NCBI GenBank assembly: GCA_033239005.1
Contig: BSQZ01000011.1
Span: 5,253,001 to 5,317,000, forward strand
Direction of reading: 5' to 3'
DNA from: Lamellibrachia satsuma
Lineage: Eukaryota > Annelida > Polychaeta > Sabellida > Siboglinidae
Length of the DNA: 64,000 bases
Positions 10,101 through 21,801 of the stretch are shown one piece after another (position 1 is the stretch's first letter; the number at the start of each line of letters is the position of its first letter). The position numbers and the translations under genes are program-made. The notes under the pieces were generated by a model, which saw only the letters and a list, made by a program, of their open reading frames with translations, was not told the DNA's origin and ran no database searches.

Positions 10101-10145
10101 ATGATTAATGCCTGCTCCCAAGTGTAGCCATCTTGGAATACTCAC

Positions 10146-10444
10146 TTCATAACTGCTGCTGGTACTGCTCTTGCTGTAATCGTATGAATAGTAATAATCG
10201 CACTTTGTCGCTGGACGAAGCGGCCGTCGTGCATCGAAACCACACGACGTTTGTGAGCACACTTGTGATGGAATCGCTGGGACTTGAGTTCGGTTTTTTC
10301 CACCAACGGAATGTGTAAACGAACACATCGGCCTGGTTTTCGTTGACGTTGACGGTTCACGCCCGGCAAAAATCTTCTCAGTACTGTAGCGTTGGTCTGA
10401 ACTGGTTTTGTGGAACTGTTGTTGTATGAAATAACACCAGCCAT
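10146..10444 (-). CDS. Possible first coding exon, unrecognised
   Basis: On the minus strand an ATG in a strong context (ACCATGG, 10441-10447) opens a 99-codon reading frame that meets GTGAGT (10145 down to 10140) just before an in-frame stop, as a coding first exon would. The peptide is basic (RRFLPGVNRQRQRKPGRC, then HHKCAHKRRVVSMHDGRF) with two Cys and several His but no motif I can name. Against it: other frames across the same bases are also open for 60-77 codons, no partner exon was found to the left, and the host gene of the + strand lies there. Treat it as a weak candidate. Confidence 0.15.
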
Positions 10445-10918
10445 GGTAACACTAGTGATAATGATGGAGAGGGTTGGTGCCTAGACATTGCATTGCCGTG
10501 ACATACCGGTTTGTACTCCATCTTATATTACGGCCACGAAAAATACATTTTCTTATCTGCATATTTACCTGTCTTGTGTTATTTTATTCATTGTCTGCAG
10601 TTCATTTGAACAAGTACGGACAGTCACTAAATGACAAGCTCCAGTAGATACAACGACACATTAAAGTTTGCCCGCCGCAGTTCTATGAAGTTTTGATAAT
10701 TATAATTTCATCATCATTCATCAAGTACTTAACTATTAAAGAATCTAATAAAATAAAGATGTCTAAATATTTATATTCCTTTTAAAATACACATTGACGG
10801 AACAATTAAGAATTTGAATTGCACAGTTTCATTTAATAATATCTTTATTTTTAAATATGCAGTGTGTGAATAGGAAATAAGTAGTATACAAACAACTGAA
10901 TTAAAGAGTCACCTTTAT

Positions 10919-12808
10919 TATAATAAATACAACACAACCAAGCTACTCAATATAATAATAACAGCTCAACCTGTCTACTCAATATAATAATTACGACACA
11001 ACCAGGCTACTCAATATAATACTTACAACACAACCAGGCTACTCAATATAATAATTACAGCACAACCAAGCTACTCAATATAATAATTACAGCTCAACCT
11101 GTCTACTCAATATAATACTTACAACACAACCAGGCTACTCAATATAATAATTACAGCAAAACCAGGCTACTCAATATAATACTTACAACACAACCAGGCT
11201 ACTCAATATAGTAATTACAGCACAACCAAGCTACTCAATATAATAATTACAGCTCGACCTGTCTACTCAATATAATAATTACAACACAACCAGGCTACTC
11301 AATATAATAATTACTGCACAACCAGGCTACTCAATATAATACCTACAGCACAACTAGGCTACTCAGTATAATACAACACAACCAGGCTACTCAATATAAT
11401 ACCTACAGCACGACCAGGCTACTCAATATAATGCTTACAACACAACCAGGCTACTCAATATAATACCTACAGCACAACTAGGCTACTCAATATAATACTT
11501 ACAACACAACTAGGCTACCCAATATAATACTTACAACACAACCAGGCTACTCAATATAATACCTACATCACAACTAGGCTACTCAATATAATACTTACAA
11601 CACAACCAGGCTACTCAATATAATACATACAGCACAACCAGGCTACTCAATATAATACTTACAACACAACTAGGTTACTCAATATAATACCTACAACACA
11701 ACTATGCTACTCAATATAATACCTACAGCACAACTAGGCTACTCAATATAATACCTACAGCACAACTAGGCTACTCAATATAATACCTACAGCACAACCA
11801 GGCTACTCAATATAATACCTACAACACAACCAGGCTACTCAATATAATACTTACAACACAACCAGGTTACTCAATATAATACCTACAGCACAACTAGGCT
11901 ACTCAATATAATACCTACAGCACAACCAGGTTACTAAATATAATACCTACAACACAACCAGGCTACTCAATATAATACTTACAACACAACCAGGCTACTC
12001 GATATAATACCTACAACACAACTAGGCTACTCAATAAATTATAATACCTACAACACAACTAGGCTACTCAATATAATACCTACAGCACAACCAGGTTACT
12101 CAATATAATACCTACAACACAACCAGGCTACTCAATATAATACCTACAACACAGCCAGGCTACTCAATATAATACCTACAACACAACTAGGCTACTCAAT
12201 ATAATACCTACAACACAACTAGGCTACTCAATATAATACCTACAGCACAACCAGGTTACTCAATATAATACCTACAACACAACTAGGATACTCAATATAA
12301 TACTTACAACACAACCAGGCTACTCAATATAATACCTACAACACAACTAGGATACTCAATATAATACCTACAGCACAACCAGGTTACTCAATATAATACC
12401 TACAACACAACTAGGCTACTCAATATAATACCTACAACACAACCAGGCTACTCAATATAATACCTACAACACAACCAGGCTACTCAATATAATACCTACA
12501 ACACAACCAGGCTACTCAATATAATACCTACAACACAACCAGGCTACTCAATATAATACCTACAACACAACCAGGCTACTCAATATAATACCTACAACAC
12601 AACCAGGCTACTCAATATAATACCTACAACACAACCAGGCTACTCAATATAATACCTACAACACAACCAGGCTACTCAATATAATACCTACAACACAACC
12701 AGGCTACTCAATATAATACCTACAACACAACCAGGCTACTCAATATAATACCTACAACACAACCAGGCTACTCAATATAATACTTACAACACAACCAGGC
12801 TACTCAAT
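10919..12808 (+). repeat. Satellite array, 32-bp unit, about 59 copies
   Basis: A nearly continuous tandem array whose unit reads CTACTCAATATAATACCTAC followed by AACACAACCAGG. The right third (about 12,390-12,800) is almost identical from unit to unit. The left third (10,919-11,330) uses a variant with ATAATTACAGC and CAACCTGT, mixed with the main form. A few units lose or gain several bases (for example at 11,365 and 12,035). It is AT-rich with no ORF. Confidence 0.97.
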
Positions 12809-13063
12809 GAGTTTTTTCCCATGTTCGATTTATGTTGTTTTCTTGTCTGGGGTCGATACTTTTGGTGAGTGGTTAAATATAATATTTATGACATTGTTTA
12901 CTTGTTCTTCATCGCGCGCACACCCAAAATAATATAGCTGGAGGATGAACGGAAACTTTCAGACATTTGTTAAACGTGATGTTAAACGTATGCGCTTTTA
13001 CATGCGCTTTGCTATCGCTGGTGGCAGCTTCCACTAGATGTTACTAGGACTAGTATCAATTAG

Positions 13064-13518
13064 CTCCGTGATGTGGCGCCACCATTTGTGACATACAAGC
13101 GCCTAATCTCGCTTATCGGACTCTCGCTCGCCTTCGTGAATTCGTCGAGAAGAGAGTCTGGCTTCAGAGATGTGGTCTCGTCACCTACTGTCACCACTCC
13201 ATTTTGTGTAGGCGTTCCCATGAAGCGCCAGCAGCCAACCATCGTCATTGTCGAGACTCTACTCTAAACATTGTTTTGCTTGATTTAACTTTTCAGTCTG
13301 ACAGTTGTGTCAATATAATCGAAGTTTAAAGTTACTTCGAATTGCATCGTATAAACTGATAAAAGTTCACTCTTATTTTATGAATTAGCCAAATGCTCCG
13401 ATGACACCGTAATTACCTAATTAGAATCTAGTTGCATACATAATTTCCGTCACAATGAAAAGTATACTTTGCATCCAGGCGATGATGTGTGTGACAAACG
13501 GTGGCGCCACACACGGAG
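13064..13518. mobile_element. MITE-like element with long inverted ends
   Basis: The left end CTCCGTGATGTGGCGCCACC continues ATTTGTGACA. The reverse complement of the right end reads CTCCGTGTGTGGCGCCACCG, then TTTGTCACA. Allowing one gap, about 27 of 30 positions agree. Each end holds the 10-bp palindrome GTGGCGCCAC. The span is 455 bp with no transposase; the minus-strand ORF of 62 codons inside covers one end and looks accidental. No clear target-site duplication was seen, so the superfamily is open. Confidence 0.6.
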
Positions 13519-15145
13519 ACTGGATAATCGAGGCTAACGCTAAGCGCCTGGAATCAATGTGCACTTTCCATTGTGACGTTTGGTTACCCCGAATCTGGGT
13601 AAACATTGAAATGACCCTCAAGTTAACTCATTAAATATGAGTAAGCTTTTACGAAACATTCGAACCAACTTTAAGCATTGATTATAGCGACCGACACATT
13701 AAAATAAAATAGAATTAATATTTAGCACGGTGTTCGAATTTGCTCGTCGGTGATGTTGGTGAAGCGTGCAGGTTTGAATTTTTAGCGGCGATTTTTGTAC
13801 CAAAAACACAACGACGAAAGAAATAGCAGTCTCCCTCGAGTGTTCTTACCTGTACCGATCGAGGGTCGGTCGGTTTGGTAGGCTAGATGTGCCGAATCTG
13901 TGTCTTGCTAAGTGTTGCCTTGGGTAGAATTGCATCAACGTGACTCCAGCCTCAACTAATTTAGTCTATCGCGAAATCTGTTCGTTTATGTCTCAATATG
14001 TAGTGTTTGAATAATTTAAGTAATGTCTGCAGTAGGTTTACTAAAAAAGTGCGTATCTTTGTTCAAATCATCTGAAGATTTGACTTTAGTCGTTAGATCT
14101 GGTAAAGCTCAAAATAGTGGATATCCAAAACGGCAAAACAAGGCTGATCATGGGTATGACTTCTCACCGATCACATAACAAAAGTATGACAATTTTCAGC
14201 GTTTCTATTTTCACTTCAATAAATTCTGGATCAAGCATTACATAATTTAATAGTTTGTCTCACGATTTCACACAAAAAAACAACATACACAAGTTGCACA
14301 AACAAGTTAGCATGTTGTAGTGGATACTAGGTTTGACTTTACGCAAAATGAATTTGAAATGAGACGAGCAAAAATATCGAATTGAGGAGGGACCTTTAAT
14401 TGAGCCACTTTTGTCTTGAAACGAATAGACGCGCAACCAAGCCTTTGTAGACGCACACTGCGCGTCTGTGGGAATCTACGAGATAATACCCTCATGAATA
14501 TCATATTATCAATGTTCATGGTTTGAAATTGTTTTGTGATTATTTATTTCACGTATTATTTTTAATCTACACTCTAATTACGTTGCTTCAGAATAAACAG
14601 TGAGATTAAAAAGGGGACACTTTTTATAGCGTTATTTATGTGATGTGCCTACCGTTTGACCTTTTGATGCTGCATAATTCATCGTATTTTTACGAATTAA
14701 ACATCACACAACGCAAAATACTCTTATTAACTTTGTCGCCTCTGCCGGAGTCATTTGTCAATATTGCGTATATAGCATCGATTTTCCAGGTTCCTTAGTG
14801 TGACGCCACATTTTGTCGCTTTCACGAGAACCTGCGGTCACATACCAGTTTTCGGCGTTACAAGAACCCGAGATATAAGATTGTTTACTCTTATTTTAGG
14901 GTACCTTTTTACCTTGTATAGTTCTGTTGTATTCGCAACTTAATTTCCTTATCTAAACCGTACGTAACATTACTTACCGGCAGGCCCTTAGCCAGGGATC
15001 TGTTGTCCCGATATTGCAACGGGTCTTTGGGAAGTCACAACGGGTTTTGGGGAAATCACAACATATTTTTTTTTGTTTTTAAATAACGTGATATTTATTA
15101 TGGCGTTGAAAAGGGTGTTTGTATTATCATAAAACGGGTCTTTTG
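13519..15145. other. Anonymous intergenic sequence
   Basis: No supported gene. The open stretches are short and show no known motif. It includes AT-rich blocks and a T-run near 15,066-15,080. Confidence 0.4.
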
Positions 15146-15159
15146 TCACGGACCATTGT

Positions 15160-15275
15160 TTTTTTCGCGAGTCTACACAAAGGAGTCAAGTCCGAAGTCA
15201 TCAGCATGTAAATCCATGTCAAGTCTTTATCCATACCAAGGAGTCAAGTCCCCAGTCATCAGCATGCAAGTCCAA
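15160..15275 (+). repeat. Two-copy tandem duplication, about 62 bp
   Basis: The words AAGGAGTCAAGTCC and AGTCATCAGCATG each occur twice (about 15,178-15,208 and 15,238-15,268), followed by AAATCCATGTCAAGTC and CAAGTCCAAGTCAA respectively. This is a recent duplication directly in front of a dispersed-repeat fragment. Confidence 0.7.
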
Positions 15276-15279
15276 GTCA

Positions 15280-15465
15280 AACTACACGCTACCTCGTTTG
15301 TGCAATTTAGTGTTTTTTATTTTGATGAAATCATCGAACAAACCATAAAATTATTTTTGACCGGATCCGGTCAAAATTGTGCCGTAAGATTTTTAATAAA
15401 TAAAAGATGCAGTCTTTTCTTAAACCTACTGCGCATAGTGTATATTGACCGACTGACAAGTGCCA
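15280..15465 (+). repeat. Dispersed repeat family R2, fragment
   Basis: Carries CCTCGTTTGTGCAA, TTTTGATGAAATCATCGAAC, the palindromic word CCGGATCCGG, and near the right end TACTGCGCATAGTGTATATT. The same words in the same order occur in the copies at 37.2 and 49.8 kb. The central part (GGCGAACGTGG...TTCGCAAGTTACC) is missing here, so this copy has an internal deletion. Confidence 0.7.
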
Positions 15466-16198
15466 TAAACTGCTGCTATGATGCCACGTTGCACAAAAAC
15501 ATACTTTTCATTCACGAGTGGTCTCAGAAATTCACACAAAATGCACAATCCACATTTTCACAGGCTCTCTTTATGGCGGTAATGGTGGTTGAATTACGTG
15601 GGTAATGGCAGATAAATCCCGACTGTGGTCTGTAGTGACTACTGGAGGCGTCACTGCCGCTACTTTGCCTGTGACGAATGCAATTTCCGCCGACCGAAGC
15701 TACTCTCCAGTTTCAAACCCTCAGCACCTATATAACTATTTACTGAGCACGAATATGACTCTGTAATTACAGATATTCAGGCATTTTGGAGAACTTAGTT
15801 CCTGGTCCAGTTTTAACCTGTCATTAGTGCGTGAAATTATCGCAGTACGTTTTGGCTGGCAGAATGTGTAGTGAGTGTAGTGAAAATATTGATTGTACAT
15901 GGTGATTGGATGAAATGTGAAGGTTATCAAGTTTGACAGCACCTTTCTGGTGGTGATGTATTCGCACGAAAACCCAACATGACTCAATTGAGGTTTTATG
16001 TACTAGTGGAAATGGAAATGAAATTTTTGCGTTGAAATCTAATGTCTCACTTTGGAGTGACACGTGTCGCGTGTGTTCATTAAAAATTACGCTATGACGA
16101 TGGACTACAGTGTAGATCGTACATCCTCTTTGCTGGTGTATTTGTTATGCCTGCAATTGTGACATCTGGAATTCCACAACAACGTGACATTCCTACGT

Positions 16199-16300
16199 GG
16201 GCCGAGGTAGCACAGCGGTTAGAACGTCGGTCTTTCTCAATCGAGAGAATCCGGGTGCAAATCCTTTGGTTACCGTTTCGACGCTTTGGCAATTTCGTAC
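16199..16300 (+). mobile_element. tRNA-headed SINE, head only
   Basis: GGTAGCACAGCGGTTAGAAC resembles a polymerase III box A region, and GGGTGCAAATCC 38 bases later a decayed box B. After it comes TTACCGTTTCGACGCTTTGG, which corresponds to the GTTTCGAAACTAGC joint of the SINE at 31.4 kb. The conserved SINE body is missing. It interrupts unit 1 of the long-period repeat. Confidence 0.6.
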
Positions 16301-17754
16301 TTAATACTTAAATTTTCTACAATCATAAGAACTTATAAATATACAATAGTTAGTCCAATCACAATGTTTGTTGATCAGAAGGAACAACTGTGTCAGACAA
16401 CCTTGAAGAGTCAAAAATGTAATTTCCCAATTAATTGTCCCTGAAATAATTTGCTAAGAATAATTATAGATGTTGCTATGCCGGCAGTGCGCGAGCGATA
16501 ATACATGGTAACCAGTTGTAAATAACTATCAAACGATTACTGTGGACATTCTTATATATAAAGCTTCTCACACACCTTTACATTTTTTTTCATCGGTTTT
16601 AAACCTGAAAAAAATAACCGTTTGGTGTCAGTTCTGTGAGTACAACCAAAAACAAAATATAATGAAATCTAATGTCTCACTTTGGACGAGGGACTACAGT
16701 GTAGATCGTACACCCTCTTATGCTGGTATAACGATAGGTTACAGTGGCATTACCAGTAACGGGTGTCCATGTCAAGAAATACGTTATGACGACGGGTTGC
16801 TACGTAGATCATACACCCTGTTAGAATGTTTGTTCCACTGTTATCGCCTCAGCGTTCATGGCATGTTACTGCGATCGTTCCGCACAGTTCACGCAGTGCG
16901 CTTGGCAGCGACAAGGAATTTCACAGCAATGTAAACAAGACGAACTGTATTAATATTCTATTTTAACCTGTCTTTAGTGCTGTGAAGATATTGCAGTCAG
17001 TGTAATCTGGTACACTGTGTAGTGAACTCATTGACCGCCTCTGGGAATTGGCTGCAATGTTAAGGTGACCAGGTTTGGCATTACCTTTCTGTGTTCGTGA
17101 TGTAAGCGCAGGAAATCCAACATGAATCAATGGATGTTTTATGTACTCTTGGAAATGGAAACGTTTGTCTCTCCTGGTTCCACGCAGCCAATGTACAACG
17201 GTTATGTTGTCTTCACTATGAAAACGCACTGTGTGGAATGTCTCAGTTTGGAACAATATATGTATCTACAGCGTTCTCGTGGGAACACTTGTGGTATCTG
17301 CGACATGCACTCAGCGTTTACTGGAAGCATAACACATTGTCAACGGGGATGTTATGCGTAGACGCTGTCATCACCTTGTCTTGAATGTGAATTACTGACA
17401 GGTCCCTAAAAGGAGGGATGACCCGCCACCGAAGGTAGTGTGTTGCGGTCAACTAACATGACATAAACTGCGCTGATGCATGGGTTACATTGGCTTCACA
17501 AGTCATGGACATCTATGTCAACAAATGCGCTATAACGGTGGGCTACAGTGTAAATTGTATACCCTCGACACACCTGCAATGTCTGTGCTGCTTGTTATCG
17601 TATTCAGGACATATTATTGTAGTGATTTAGTACAGTTCACGCAGTGCTCAATTAAGTTGAAACAGGAGGCAAGATGCATTGGACTTAACATCAATGTAAT
17701 TAAGTAATACGTATAAAAAATGTAATTAAGTAATACGTATAAACAAAAGAGACA

Positions 17755-18351
17755 ACAATACAGTCAGCATAGATGAAGAGAACTTAGAAGACGTTGATGT
17801 TTTCACATTCCTAGGAGCGGTGCTACCTAAACACGGAGGAATCAGGATGACGTTAAGAGAAGGCTATATTTGGCAAGATGCGCATTTGTAACACTCAAAC
17901 AATTATGGAAATCCACCAAGCATAACACCAAGACAAACGTGAAAGTACAAATCTTCAAGAGCAATGTTATAGCAGCTGTTATATGGTTTTTCAAAGAACA
18001 TGGCTATTAAGGATAGACTGGCCAATGAAAGTATCTAATGAAGACCTATGCAACCGCGCTTGTATGTCAGCAATGTCAGAAGACACCAAGATGAGACGAT
18101 GGAGATGGGTCGGCCGCACACTCGGGAGAGACGGGAATAACAACACAACAGTAGCATTGACCTGGGCCCTGAAGGTACAAGGAAAAGAGTAAGGCCAAAA
18201 TAAACACAGAGAAGGACTGTGGAAGTAGAGAGAAGCCAACTGGGAGTTGGAACGGGAATATGACAGAGACTGCAGCTAGATATCGTAAGAAATTGCGGAC
18301 GTTACTGAGTAGTCTTGAGTGACCTTATGCACCAACTGGGGTGCGAAGAGG

Positions 18352-18394
<43 letters not shown>
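17755..18394 (+). pseudogene. Second LINE lineage, 3' end with TAAG tail
   Basis: Translated pieces in shifting frames give DEENLEDVDVFTFLGAVLPK, then TLKQLWKSTKHNTKTNVKVQ and later MRRWRWVGRTLGRDGNNNTT. These are the known C-terminal signatures (FTYLGS, LKxIWKS, RRWRWxGHTLR) of an RTE/Nimb-type non-LTR retrotransposon. Several stops and at least one internal deletion make it inactive. It ends near 18,350 in an uninterrupted run of TAAG units (18,351-18,394), the simple-repeat 3' terminus expected for such elements. The insertion splits unit 3 of the surrounding long-period repeat. Confidence 0.75.
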
Positions 18395-18470
18395 GGTGCT
18401 TTTGGTAGCGAAAGGGAATTCCACAAGAATGTAGACACGACTACGTATATTAATATTCTACGTAAGTATG

Positions 18471-19110
18471 CAAACATGGCACAGGAATGCTAAACTGTTG
18501 GTACACTGATAAGTCTGAATTCAAACTTCCGCCAGATGTTTCGTCAACTTTGTTTTGTTTTCGTTATAACTACTACAAGGTATTTTCACAATGTTTTTGA
18601 CACACGTTGAATGCAGTAATTTATTATGGGGCGACCAATAGCTGGTATAATTTTGGCTTTATTATAAACACATATTCCATCAGTAAATATCCCATCAGAA
18701 AATATATATATTCAGGCCCAACATGAAACACTTAAGGATGAATATCTTCTTCATCTACAGCCACATTCGCATCCCGCTGGGTTTAAACCTCTCCCAATAA
18801 AGGCCACTTCGTCGAGTTTTGTGTTTCACGTTCCCACGCTGCTGTTCCTATTAGCTGTATTCTTGCATCTCGCCATCTTGCCAGCTGTCGTCACCTCCCT
18901 CTTCTCCTGTCCATGAGGTCGGTGCTTCCAGGATGCTTCTCTGACAACGGTCAACCGTAAATTATTTCCTGTTGTTGAACTCCATTTATTTTTCTTCTTG
19001 TTATTAAGACATCTCACTTGGTGGTGATATCAAATGAATGTAATAACATCAAGTTTATTGTTCTGATGCCAACGTGTGCGCAATAAATGCAATCAACGTA
19101 ACACACTGTA
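18471..19110. other. Anonymous intergenic sequence
   Basis: No gene or repeat recognised. A minus-strand ORF of 63 codons at 18,826-19,017 has no recognisable feature. Confidence 0.4.
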
Positions 19111-19121
19111 AGACACATACA

Positions 19122-19165
19122 CGCACCAAATCATTGCCGAGAAAACTCGGCAATGATTTGGTACG
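19122..19165. repeat. Perfect 17-bp hairpin
   Basis: ACCAAATCATTGCCGAG (19,125-19,141) and CTCGGCAATGATTTGGT (19,146-19,162) are exact reverse complements around an AAAA loop. After one mismatch two more pairs follow outside. It may be a palindromic mobile-element end or a structured RNA. The flanks give no further clue. Confidence 0.85.
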
Positions 19166-19796
19166 TTTTATTTGATGGCAAACACGGCTTGTTTGTGATG
19201 ACATAGTCGCTGTATAATGCATTGATTAAATAAGATTCTGTTCCACGCCGGGCCTTAATCGAGAATGACTCCATATTAGGCAAAATCAATTATTCCTGTT
19301 TTCTCGCCGGCGCACTCGATACCAATGTCTGTGTTTTTAATGTGACGGCGCTCGGGGAGTTATAGCAACAAAATCGATATGCATTTTTTTGCAATTTGGT
19401 TCAATAACTTGTCAACATCACAATGACAATAACTTGATTTCTCTAACGACATCCTGGCGTCTGGAAATATAAAATGTGCAGTTAAAAGCCGTCACGTTGT
19501 AACCTTCTTATATTACATTTATATTACATTATATTACGTTTACATAACAATATATAACATTACATAGCTTATAATTAATATATTGTATTATACAATGAGA
19601 GTTAAAAAGTAGAACTTACATTGCATCAATTTGTCACGTACATGTGGCTTTGATACTGCACCTGTATGTCCAACTATTTAACACTGCCGTAACAAGAACC
19701 ACAGAGAGTTCCGCACCCGTTGTCATGGATGGCCGCTACAGTTGGTTATTGTCAAATGTTTTGCAATACTTTTTGCAATGGGGCCCTCTGTATTAC

Positions 19797-20170
19797 GGTA
19801 TATCGCGATACAGAGGGCGATATATCGCGATACAGAGGACGGTATGTCGCGATACAGAGGACGGTATGTCGCGATACAGAGGGCGGCATGTCGCGATACA
19901 GAGGACGGCATGTCGCGATACAGAGGACGGTATGTCGCGATACAGAGGTCGGTATATCGTGATACAGAGGACGGTATGTCGCGATACAGAGGACGGTATG
20001 TCGCGATAGAAAACGGTATATCGCGATACAGAGGGCGGTATATCGCGATACAGAGGACGGTATATCGCGATACAGAGGACGGTATATCGCATATACAGAG
20101 GGCGGTATATCGCGATACAGAGGACGGTATGTCGCGATACAGAGGACGATATGTCGCGATACAGAGGACG
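19797..20170 (+). repeat. Minisatellite, 22-bp unit, about 17 copies
   Basis: The unit is GCGATACAGAGGACGGTATG plus TC, with A/G and GG/GA variants. Each unit carries the self-complementary TATCGCGATA or close forms. Because 22 is not a multiple of 3, each reading frame cycles through all three phases. The unit has no stop in any phase on + and few on -, which yields overlapping repeat-only ORFs of 121, 174 and 126 codons on both strands. These have no sign of being genes. Confidence 0.95.
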
Positions 20171-20539
20171 CAATATAATTTATGGTTGTTTTGGTTTAGA
20201 TATAAGATTAAACCTGTTAGTTATATTAGATTTTATATTTGTCTGACTAATATTTATATTAAATAATAACTAAGCAACTGTAGAAGTACTTTTGGTGTGA
20301 TTTTAAACATAGTTAACCGGAGTTGTAAATATGGAAAATACAAAGTATGTTTAACCGTATGTGAATAATGAAACATAGATATCCTGTCCGGTATACATGA
20401 ACTATATACTGTATACATTTTAAAGAATCCAAACCAGCTCGTACAAGGACTATGTTGATATATGCAACAAAGCAGGCTCGGTCATTCTACCACCTCGAGT
20501 AGCTTTCAAGACTAGTGTTCGTCATACGAATGAAACAAA

Positions 20540-21462
20540 TGCAGCACATCAGGGTGTAATCAGTGCACAAACCGAGACAGTATCCACAGCGCAAACTACA
20601 CTGCGCAACACTTATGATGAAACGCAGGAAAAGCACTACCATGACATTCTCAGAGCATTTGACAGTTGCGAGTCGAGTAATGATCTTCATAATGCCTGGA
20701 AGTTAGTGAAACAACTTTCAGGAAATAATTCAAAAACCATCTTCATACAAAGGAAAGATCGTTTTAATGCTTGAATTCGCCCTGAGCTAGAAAAGATCTT
20801 ACGCCCAAACCAGAGCTGATTTAGACCTCTACGATCTACATCTTCGCTGATTCTTGCCCTTAGACGCATCATCGAAGAAATGAGAAACCACCAGAAAGAA
20901 GCTATCATTATTTTCATCGACTTCAAGAAAGCCTTTGACTCTGTAGCTAGAAACAAACTGTTCCAGATTCTCCATGCATATGGCATCACAGAGAAGATCG
21001 TAAAAGCCATACAGATAATGCATGTAAACACATCTGCAGTTGTATTGACTCCCGAACGGGAAACTACTAATTTCAGCATTAATACAGGAGTTCTCCAAGG
21101 AGACCTCTTGCCCCATACGTGTTCATTATAGTCTTGGACTATGCATTAAGACCTGCGATCGATGACAGAGAAGGACTAACCCTAACCAGACGCAGAAGCT
21201 CCAAACATCCTGCCTCACATCTCTCTGATCTGGATTATGCCGATGACATCGCTCTGTTCACTGACACGATACAAGAAGCAGAACTTTTACTTCATAAAGC
21301 GGAAAGTACTTCCAAATCTACTGGACTATTTCTCAACCCAAGCAAAACAAAGTACATGCATATCAACCAGTCTGCTAATGATAGCGTTCACTCATCAGAT
21401 GGGAGTCAAATTGAGAGAGTAGAGGATTTTAAATATATCGGATCCTACGCGATTCTCATCTA
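20540..21462 (+). pseudogene. LINE reverse-transcriptase relic (second lineage)
   Basis: Part of a non-LTR retrotransposon unlike the CR1-like copies. It begins in the pre-RT linker (HYHDILRAFDSCESSNDLHN at about 20,610-20,670). It jumps at about 20,763 into the RT start (RPLRSTSSLILALRRIIEEM), which indicates an internal deletion. Then come IIIFIDFKKAFDSVARNKLF (first catalytic Asp), GVLQGD, a one-base deletion near 21,108, and LSDLDYADDIALFTDTIQEA with the YADD box. It ends abruptly after EDFKYIGSYA. A stop at 20,818 and the frameshift make it non-functional. It may be the same lineage as the tail at 17.8-18.4 kb. Confidence 0.82.
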
Positions 21463-21549
21463 ACACAATGTAATGCAGTGTAATCACAGTTTGATGTCAG
21501 TGAATCACGTGTTTATCTGTATGTAAGCCATGGTTGTGTTGTCTGTCTG

Positions 21550-21801
21550 TTGTGTTTATTGCAGAAACAAAGATACGTGGAACGCTTCAAAGACGCGCGC
21601 CGTCTCGTTGCCAAAGTCTGCTTAACAAAAAGACAGCCATTTGGACGCTTTTTATGGCCAATCACCGTTCCAATAATAACAGTTGACAGGGAGTGGTTAT
21701 ATAATTATCGTACTTACGGATTTATGGTAGATTTATACAGTGGCAATGACACCGATAAGTTTACTGTCGAGGATTTATCGCACCGTAAAAGTAGTTTATG
21801 A
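21550..21801 (+). other. Exon-like open stretch, unrecognised
   Basis: An acceptor-like TGTGTTTATTGCAG at 21,551-21,564 is followed by an open frame, KQRYVERFKDARRLVAKVCL then TKRQPFGRFLWPITV, to a stop at 21,799. There is no donor and no known motif, and it directly follows a LINE relic, so it may be decayed element sequence. Weak support. Confidence 0.15.

Larger units (their letters stand above)
15790..18470 (+). repeat. Long-period tandem repeat, three degenerate units
   Basis: Ordered words recur. TTTTAACCTGTC(A/T)TTAGTGC occurs at about 15,811 and 16,963. GGAAATGGAAA occurs near 16,012 and 17,150. AATCTAATGTCTCACTTTGG occurs at about 16,032 and 16,665. The set GACGG(G/T)...CTACAGTGTA...ATACCCTC occurs near 16,090, 16,690/16,780 and 17,528, and CAGTTCACGCAGTGC near 16,886 and 17,633. 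The period is roughly 0.7-0.75 kb where units are complete. Unit 1 is interrupted by a SINE head at 16,199. Unit 3 is split by a LINE fragment and resumes at 18,395 (GGTGCTTTTGGTAGCGAAAG matches 16,905). No ORF explains it. Confidence 0.65.

Noticed and set aside
19644..20266. Repeat proteins of 121-174 codons on both strands
   Set aside because: Caused by the 22-bp unit, which lacks stops in all phases; only short non-repeat flanks.
20687..21116. Minus-strand ORFs of 95-130 codons
   Set aside because: Antisense shadows of the LINE relic at 20.5-21.5 kb.
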